Assembly (NCBI GenBank): GCA_030433115.1
Contig: JAUILH010000017.1
Location: forward strand, 1 to 43,824
Length of the DNA: 43,824 nt
From: Bacteroidia bacterium
Lineage (GTDB): Bacteria > Bacteroidota > Bacteroidia > Flavobacteriales_D > JAUILH01
Direction of reading: 5' to 3'
In this document: one piece after another, positions 34,339 through 42,900 of the stretch
Position numbering within the stretch: the stretch's first letter is position 1
Layout of the letters: each line of letters starts with the position of its first letter
Notes under the pieces: model-generated
What the model saw: only the letters and a program-made list of their open reading frames with translations
Database searches by the model: none
Told to the model about the DNA's origin: nothing
Made by a program: the position numbers and the translations under genes

Positions 34339-34346
34339 CAAAATTA
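34339..34346 (-). promoter_or_regulatory. Predicted -7 box, leaderless, of TonB receptor gene
   Basis: The minus strand reads TAATTTTG, exact TAnnTTTG, ending four bases before the ATG at 34334. No convincing -33 TTG is seen at 17-23 bases upstream. Confidence 0.5.
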
Positions 34347-34383
34347 CCCAAAGTGACCGGATTCGATTTACGGAATATCGCAA

Positions 34384-35319
34384 TTACTCCATCATCGCTT
34401 TCTCCTTACTCTTGTATACACTGCCCTCCGTGAATTTAATTCCGAGCATTAATTCATGAGTTCCTGTGCTGTAATTTCTGAGATTGGTGGTTGTGAAATC
34501 GTAAGAATAACCAATTTCAAGGCTGCCTTTGTGGTTATAACCAATCATTGCTGACCAGGCATCATTAGTCCTGAAGGAACCTCCAATCCAAACGGCTTTT
34601 TTATAAATGGCTCTTACGCCGGCGTCCAATTTGAGAGGAGCGGGTGTGACGTACTTCACTAAAAGATTGGGTTCAACCTGAAAGTCTTCTCCAAGATCAA
34701 ATTTATAGGCTCCATGAACTAAAAAGTGTCTTTCCAAACGACTCAATGCAGAGGTCTGATAATTGAAGAAATACAACTTGTTTCCCAATAAATTCGGAAT
34801 GGCCGCACCAAAATGCCACTTATCATTTTGATAAAGGTAGATGCCAAATTTTGCATCAAATACGGTTGAAGATTGCAAGCCTTCACTTATTACTGCATCC
34901 GCTGGATTTTTTAATCTGATTTTAGAACCATCAACGAGCCATTGCAATACACCGGCAGACAATCCCATAGAAAGTTTGATGCTTTCATCTCCGTTGTCAT
35001 TCAATTTCAAATGATAGGCATATGAGGCTTGAGCGCCAATTCTTCTGGTGGGACCTACAATATCTGTATAAACGAATCCTCCATAGCCCATTTTTCGGTT
35101 TTTGCTAGGACCGGAAACTGAGACGGTATAGGTTCTTGGTGCATCTGTAATACCTACCCATTGATAACGGTTGTTGGACCTCACATCATAGTAAGGCAAA
35201 CTTCCTGCAAACGCCGGGTTGAAGGCATATTGATTAAACATGAATTGACTGTACTGCGGAAGTTGCTGAGCCTTCACCATGCCGCACATAAATACTAATA
35301 TGACAAGTAAGCTTTTCAT
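34384..35319 (-). CDS. PorP/SprF family type IX secretion membrane protein
   Basis: 311 residues with a signal peptide (LLVILVFMCGMVKAQ) and the family hallmark just after it: LPQYSQFMFNQYAFNPAFAG, followed by R-x-Q-W-V-G-I. The remainder is an amphipathic beta-barrel pattern, as expected for an outer-membrane barrel. In gliding bacteria SprF is encoded directly after SprB and is needed to move the adhesin to the surface through T9SS; type B substrates generally have such a partner. Its ATG overlaps the adhesin stop by one base (TAATG), so it is co-translated with it. Confidence 0.94.
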   Translation of the reverse strand: MKSLLVILVFMCGMVKAQQLPQYSQFMFNQYAFNPAFAGSLPYYDVRSNNRYQWVGITDAPRTYTVSVSGPSKNRKMGYGGFVYTDIVGPTRRIGAQASYAYHLKLNDNGDESIKLSMGLSAGVLQWLVDGSKIRLKNPADAVISEGLQSSTVFDAKFGIYLYQNDKWHFGAAIPNLLGNKLYFFNYQTSALSRLERHFLVHGAYKFDLGEDFQVEPNLLVKYVTPAPLKLDAGVRAIYKKAVWIGGSFRTNDAWSAMIGYNHKGSLEIGYSYDFTTTNLRNYSTGTHELMLGIKFTEGSVYKSKEKAMME

Positions 35320-36977
35320 TATCTCAGTATGGTTATTGGTCCGGTAAACGGTTCGGGATACAGCGGATGATTTAACTCAATTACATAATAATACGTGCCA
35401 ACGGGGAGAGGTTTGTTGTTGTATTGACCATCCCATTCTTCAACATAACCAACAGATCTGAATAGTAAGTCTCCCCATCTATTGTAAACTTCAACGACAC
35501 TTTCGGGAAACTCCTGAATAAAGTCGATTTCCCAGGTTTCATTAACACCATCTCCGTTTGGAGAGAATCCATTAGGGAAAATAATATCCGGGAAGACGTT
35601 CACCGTCATGGTGTCTTTGTTCTCACAGCCATTCACATCAACTACTGTTACAATGTATTGAGTGGTAGTGTCAGGATCTACTGTTGGATTGAATTCGGTG
35701 GAGTCAGACATCCACATATTAGGTTCCCAGGCAATGGTAGATCCCGGAGGTCCGGTAGGCGATCCGCCGATATTGGTTTCTTCACCTTTGATGATATCTA
35801 TGTCTGGTCCGGTATCTGCTACAGGCAGAGGATTTACCGTAATAACCACTGTGTCTTGATCCACACAAAGCCCTTCAACCGCTTCAAAAATATAGGTGTA
35901 AGTTCCAGCGGGTTCATTAACAGTCAAAAGACTATCTGAATCTATCACGTTCCCTTGATCATCATACCAGGTATAACTCAGGTTATTTGAGCCAGTTCCT
36001 TGTCCAATGATGTCGAATGTGTTACCTACACAATAACTCGTATCCGGACCAGCATCTGCAAGAACCACAATCATGGTGTCAACGGCAATGGTATCCGTGA
36101 ATGTACAGTTATTATTGTCCGTCACGGTGACTATATAATTCATCGGCAGCAAGTCTGTTGGATCTTCGTCTGTTGAAGTAAATCCAGCAGGATCGGATGT
36201 CCAACTATAATTGTATCCAGGTGTTCCTCCCGACATAGTAATCTCAATGAAGCCATCGTCTGAATCCTTACACAAGGCGTCATGAACAGAGTCAATAGCA
36301 ATTGCCATTGGGAGTGGTTCATTGATGTTAATGGTTTGTTGAGCGGTGCACCCATTGCCATCTGTTACATCAACAGTATACACACCACTTGCCAAGCCAG
36401 TAGCGTGAGAAGTGCCTTGTCCTGCGCCAGGAGCAGGACTCCATGTATAGCTGTATGGCAGTGTTCCACCAATTACAACTGCATGAGCTTCTCCATCTGC
36501 GGAGCCACTGCAAAGTGCATCAAATTCTGTTGGAATGCTAAATTGGAATCCACTTGGTGCAGTGATTTCAGCTTGAGCAAATGCCAGACAACCAGCCCCA
36601 TCAGTTACTTGTAATATGTATTGGCCTGGGCATAAACCGGTGGCAACATCAGAAGCTTGTCCGATGGACGTCCCTGTAAAATCTTGCCAGTCATATGTCA
36701 TTGGTTGTGTGCCCCCCGTTGTATCAGATGAAATTGATCCGTCACAAGCGCCATCACAACTTGCATCAGTAGGTTCCAGAGTGAGCGTTGGTCCATTCGA
36801 TCCGTTTATTGGGAATGCAAACGTTTCAACACAGCCGTTGGCGTCTTCAATATCAACAAAGTAAATACCTTCGCACAGGTTGTTGATGCTGGGTGCCAGG
36901 TCCGTGTGACCAGGTGTAAATGTATGGAGCGGTTCCACCATCGCCTTGAGTTGTGATTTCTCCGTCACAAGCGCCAC
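35319..36977 (-). CDS. C-terminal part of giant SprB-repeat adhesin, after frameshift, with T9SS type B domain
   Basis: The open frame runs from ATG 36977 to TAA 35319 (552 residues), but homology to the repeats begins only near 36893, where it takes over from the upstream frame. It holds the second half of repeat 29 (SINNLCEGIYFVDI), repeats 30-32 (D-A-S-C-D-G-A-C-D-G and similar), two Ig-like units with Y-T-W and V-x-V-x-D-x-N-G-C patterns, and the type B sorting domain IIFPNGFSPNGDGVNE...VYNRWGDLLF. By itself it has no signal peptide, so it is most likely the tail of the upstream frame, not an independent gene. Confidence 0.8.
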   Translation of the reverse strand: MALVTEKSQLKAMVEPLHTFTPGHTDLAPSINNLCEGIYFVDIEDANGCVETFAFPINGSNGPTLTLEPTDASCDGACDGSISSDTTGGTQPMTYDWQDFTGTSIGQASDVATGLCPGQYILQVTDGAGCLAFAQAEITAPSGFQFSIPTEFDALCSGSADGEAHAVVIGGTLPYSYTWSPAPGAGQGTSHATGLASGVYTVDVTDGNGCTAQQTININEPLPMAIAIDSVHDALCKDSDDGFIEITMSGGTPGYNYSWTSDPAGFTSTDEDPTDLLPMNYIVTVTDNNNCTFTDTIAVDTMIVVLADAGPDTSYCVGNTFDIIGQGTGSNNLSYTWYDDQGNVIDSDSLLTVNEPAGTYTYIFEAVEGLCVDQDTVVITVNPLPVADTGPDIDIIKGEETNIGGSPTGPPGSTIAWEPNMWMSDSTEFNPTVDPDTTTQYIVTVVDVNGCENKDTMTVNVFPDIIFPNGFSPNGDGVNETWEIDFIQEFPESVVEVYNRWGDLLFRSVGYVEEWDGQYNNKPLPVGTYYYVIELNHPLYPEPFTGPITILR

Positions 36978-39900
36978 AATCCGTTGGGGTTATGACTGTA
37001 ATGTCTGTTATAGGCGCAGGGTCTGCAATGTTAACTTCAACCGTTCTAATACATCCGTTGGCATCTGTGATTTGCAAGAAATAGGTTCCGGCTGATAAGT
37101 TAGTAATGGAGTTGGACGTACTGTTATCGTGTAACCATAAGAAGTCGTAAGGAGCCGTTCCACCAATTGGTGTCACGCTGGCATCACCATCAGATCCTCC
37201 ATGGCAACTTGGGCTATTGACTGTTATTGATTCTCCAGTTGGTCCCCCAATGTTCGTAACTGCAGCCACCAAATTAACAAGACAGCCATTATCATCAGTG
37301 ATGTCAACCGAGTAGGTTCCAGGGCAAAGGTTGCTGATATTGTTTCCAGTTTGACCTGTGGTCCAGATGAGACTCAAGCTCCCAGTACCTCCACTAGCAG
37401 TGGCAGCAATTTCTCCATCGCACAAACCGCACGTTGCATCTGTCACATTAAAACTGGCTGTGATTTCCAATGGCTCATTGATTTGAATGGTTTCAAAGGC
37501 AATACATCCGGCAGCGTCTGTAACCTTTACAGTGTATGAACCGGCAGTAACTCCAGCCAAATCTTGTCCAACCTGCCCGCCAGGATTCCAGACATATTGG
37601 AAAGGTGAGCTAACTCCCGTCACACTGATATCTATCGATCCGTTATTGCCTCCAAAACAGCTCACATCAACCACATCATCAACTGAGATGATAGGTGCGT
37701 CAATGTTGCCAATGTTCGCCTGCACAATCTCCGAACAACCAGCATTATCTGTGATTTCTACAAAATAAGTCCCTGCAGCTACTCCGCTGAGTGTTGGGTT
37801 GGTTTCACCTGCCAAAGGAGTCATCGTATCATCAAACCATTGGTAAGTGTAATTTGGCGTGCCTCCACTAGGTGTAGCTGTCGCTTCACCATCAGGTGTG
37901 TTACAACTAGCATCATTCACATTAATCACTGCATCAATGATGTCTGGAGTTTCTATATTAAAGTTAAGAGGGCCTACTGAACACCCATTTTGATCGAATA
38001 CTTCAACCGTATACACATCTTCACACAAGCTGTTGGCTGAATTGCCGGATGCTCCCGAAACGGATTGTCCTTGAGAATCTAACCAATTAAATAAGTAGGC
38101 GCCTGTTCCTCCGTTAACTGTTACTAATGCTGTGCCATCACATAGGCCATCACAGGTGCCATCTGTGGCGGCAACACTGGCAGTTAATTGGGGAGGTTCT
38201 ACGATAGTCACGGTTGGTGTGGTGAATGAACACCCATTGTTATCTACCACAATTGCAAAGTAGTCACCTGCACAGAGATTAGTAGCACTGGTTCCTGTTT
38301 GTCCGATGGCCTGACCTCCACCATCAAACCAATTAATAGTATATGTGGCGGTACCTCCCGTAATGACTATGTCAGCAGTTCCATCGCATGCGCCAAAACA
38401 ATTCATGTCTGTTGAGCTAATGGTTGCTGATAATGCGATTGGCTCATCTATGGTAGTTGGTCCAACAGTGATAGAGCATCCGGACAAATCGGTAACAATT
38501 ACTGAGTAGTCATCAGGACCGGCTCCGGTGATGGTAGAGTTAGTCTCTCCTGGAATTGGTGTCATTGTGCCATCCAGCCATTGGAAGGTATATGGGAATG
38601 AGCCTCCAGTCGGAATCACTTCTGCAGTTCCATCATTGGCACCATTACAAAGAATATCTGTTGAACTGATAGTAGCCGTGATAGGATTTGGGGCGTTGAT
38701 CGTGAAAGTGAAAGTGGAATCACAACCGTCAGAATCAGTAATAAGTACACTCCACTGACCAGCACCTAAACCTGTTGCAGTTGGTGTTCCCTGCCCGCCG
38801 CCTGGAGCAGGTGACCAAGTATAGGTAAAGCCTGCACCGGTTCCTCCAGTTGGGGCCACTGTAATCTGACCATCTGTGTCACCGTCACAAGTTATAGATG
38901 TGATGGTTTCATTGGCTTCAAATTCTGTTGGTTCGTTCACGGTTACCTGAGCTACGCTGATACAACCAGAGTTATTGGTTACCTGAACAAAGTAATCTCC
39001 CCCGTCAAGTCCAGTTGCAGTCAATCCGGTTTGTCCAATGGGATTGCCCTGATCATCAAACCACGCTTGTGTACATCCGGGATCGTTGCAAGTATAGATG
39101 ACATCAGCTGTACCATTGTTGGAATCAAAACAGGTCGCGTCTGTTGATGATGTTGCCAAAACTTCCGCTCCTATATCAGATACGGTCACACCGAAAGTTT
39201 CAGTACAACCTCCTTGATCAGTTACATCCACAGAATAGATTCCGGCACACAATTGTGTAGCAACTTGAGTACCTTGTCCGCCCCCTGGAGCAGGCGACCA
39301 TGTGAAATTAAACCCACCGTATCCACCAACCGGGGAAATTGATGCACTGCCATCACACTGTCCGCAGGTAGAGTTATTTGAAACGAAGGTTGCGGTAATT
39401 TCGGTTGGTTCAATTAGGGTAATGGTGGTGTCGGTTAAACAGCCATCACTGTCCTGAATATTTACTGTGTAAGTTCCATCGCCCAAACCAGATATACCTG
39501 GAGTTGTTTCTCCATTTGGTGTCCAGTTGTAGATGTATCCGCCAGAACCTCCTGATACACTGGTAGAGATTGCACCATCATTGTCACCATTACACGTGAT
39601 TTGAGTGATTGTAGCATTGGCAAGTATTTCACTTGGGGAATTAATGGTAACGGAGATGGTAGTATCACATCCCGCAAAATCTGAAATAAGAACGGTATAG
39701 TTACCTGCACACATTTGAGAGGCATTTGCAGTTCCTTGTCCTGCTCCTGGTGCAGCCGACCAAGTGAAGTTGTAAGGTGCAGTTCCACCTGTAACTGTGA
39801 GTGAGGCGGTTCCGTCACAAACCCCAAAACAGGAAACATCCGCTACACTTGAACTGATGTCGAAAGCCGCTGGCTCATCAACATCTATTGAGCTAATGAG

Positions 39901-42900
39901 TTCTGTACAACCATTTAAATCCGTAATCTCAACAGAGTAGGTGCCACCGCAAAGGTTAGTAATGATGTCACCAGTTCCTCCGGCAATAGGATTGACCCCA
40001 TCGAACCACTGGAAGTCATAATTATTGATTCCGCCAACTGGATTTACTTGAGCAGTTCCATTACAGTCACCGTTGCAAGTGACATCAGTCGCACTTAATG
40101 TTCCCGTTAATTGAGCAGGCTCGATGATGTCAACACAGACAGATGTTTGAGCGCAATTAGATTGATCCGTCACAACGACATAGTAGCTTCCCGCACCTAG
40201 TCCAGTGGCTTGTTGTCCTGTTTGACCAACGGGTACATCAGTAATGCATTCGAACCACTCATAAGTATAGGGACCTACCCCACCAGTAGGTATAACAGTA
40301 GCGACTCCATCTGTTAAGCCAAAACATGAAATATCTGAACTTGAAATGTCGCTTACATCCAACACCGGTGGATCAGTTAGTGTGAAGCTTTCAGTAGCGG
40401 TACAGCCATTCACATCTGTTACAGTTACATCCCAGTTGCCTGCAGTCAGGCCAGTTGCAGTGTTTGTACCCTGACCGCCAAGAGGTGCAGGTGACCAGTT
40501 AAATCCGAAACCACCAGCTCCACCAGTAGGATTTACTGTGGCGGTTCCGTTTACATCTCCAGCACATTGCGGTTGAGTGAAAGAGGAGGTCAACAAAATC
40601 TCATCTCCTTCATTGATAGTATATGCTTGAGTGGATACACATCCGGAATTATTGGTGACTTCAACAAAGTAGTCTCCAGCACACAACGAGCCAATGTTGT
40701 CGTTAGTTTCTCCTGGAAGAAAAACACCATTTCCATCAAACCACTGGAAAGTACAAACTGGGTCTGAGCAAACCACAGTAGCAGTTGCCGTGCCTGTACA
40801 ATCTCCAAAGCAAAGTACATCTGTAGATGAAGGCGTGATGACCTCCGAAACCACATCTGTGACCACGACTGGAACGGTTTCAGTACAACCAACATCATCA
40901 GTGATGATCACACTATACACCCCGGCACACATGCTAGTTCCATTAGGAGTGCCTTGTCCGACACCTGGAGCAGGAGTCCATTGATAATTGGTAAAATTGC
41001 CTGACCCACCAGCTGCTGTTATGGTAGCTGTTCCGTCACAGAGTACACAATTGGATTGTGTGGAGTTGATATTGGCAGTAATTTCGGGGTTTTCACTGAT
41101 GGTGAAGTTTGGAGTGGTTGCCGTACATCCTGCCTGATCAGTAACAACTGCAAAATAATCGCCAGCACACAGGTTGAAAGTGCTTAGGCCGGTGCCCAGA
41201 GAAGATCCATCAGACGCGTCAAACCATTCAACGGTATAGTTAGGTGTTCCCCCGTTCACAGTGGCTGTGGCTGAACCAGTGCAGTCTCCAAAACATGTCG
41301 CGCCGCTACTGTTAACTGAGATAGTTAAGGGTTGAGGTGCTGAAATTGTGATTGGAATAATGGAGTCGCATCCATTTAAATCGCTGACAGTAACGTTGTA
41401 GTTTCCGGCACAAAGACCATTGGCTGTTGGGTTAGTCTGACTTAATGGGTCATCCCATTGGAAACTGTAACCTGGGGTTCCTCCGCTATTGACGGTTACG
41501 GTGGCAGTACCGTCGCATACACCATCGCAAGTGGCATCTGTAAATGAAGTGCTTAGATCATATGGAGCAGGTTCTGTAATGGTACCGGAACCGTTTACAG
41601 TACATCCATTGTCGTCAGTAACATCTACATCATAGGTGCCTGCGCACAGATCACTGATTGTGCTGGTTCCCTGACCAGTTGGTGGGTTGTTGGTCCAGTT
41701 GAACTGCAATGTTCCAGTTCCACCATTGGCGTTAGCCTGAATCACGCCTTCGCAGTCCCCATTACAATCATTATCGGCAACAACAGTCACTGTTAGGTTA
41801 ATTGGACTTGCCGGATTAATGGTAAAGCTGAAAGTCGAATCACATCCTCCTTGGTCACTTATGGTACAGGTATATGTGCCGGGACAGAATCCAGAGGCAT
41901 TTGGAGTTCCTTGACCAGTGATGCCAGCTCCAGGCGCATAGGTGAATGAAATGGGGGCTACTCCTCCACTGTTTAATGTAATATCAATGCTACCATCACA
42001 ATCTCCTGTACACGTTTCATGAGTAATGACGCTTGTAAAATCGTATGGCGAGGGTTCGTTAATGACAATAACGGTGTCAATAAAACATCCCAGACCATCG
42101 GTGATATTCAAATCGTAGGACCCAGCACACATTTGGGTCGCATTGGGGTTTCCTGCTCCGGATGGTGGGGCTGGTGTCCATGTGTAAGTGAAGTTGCCAT
42201 CTCCACCAGCGGCATTAACGGTTGCAGTTCCGTCACAATCTCCATTACAGGAGGCATCTGTTGTTGTAACATTTGCAGTTATTGGGGGATTTCCGTTGAT
42301 GGTAAATGGAACAGGAGCAGAAGCACAACCATTGTCATCGAACACCTGTACGGTGTAATCACCTGCGCACAAACCTCCGATATTGTCCAAAGGACCTGAT
42401 AGAATGGTGGTGCCAGAAGAGACTTCAACCCATTCGTATGTATACGGCGCTGTTCCACCTGCCGGAACAACACTTGCCGATCCATCACACACACCATCAC
42501 ATGTGGCGTCATTTGGCGAGACAACCCCTGTAACCAAAATTAAATCGTTGATCGTGAATACTGCTGTGGTATCATCACATCCATTGTCGTCTGTAGCGAC
42601 AGCATAATAGGTGCCTGTGCACAAGGTATTGATAGTGGTGCCAGTTCCTACGACTGCATCAGTTACTGCGTTGTGCCAATTTATGGTGATTGATCCTGTG
42701 CCGCCCAAAGTGGAGGCAGTAGCCGATCCATCACATGCACCGCCACATGTGGCATCAGTGGTGTTTGTTATTGAAACCGAAAGCGGAGCTGGGTCTGCGA
42801 AAGTAATACATGAACTGGCATTGTCGATTGTACAGCCATTGTCGTCTGTTACTTCAACCGAATAACTTCCCGCACACAAGCCATTGATGGTTGGATTGGT

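Noticed and set aside
36889..36900. Programmed ribosomal frameshift in the adhesin gene
   Set aside because: No slippery heptamer and no clear downstream pseudoknot are seen at the switch; a mutation or sequence error is simpler.
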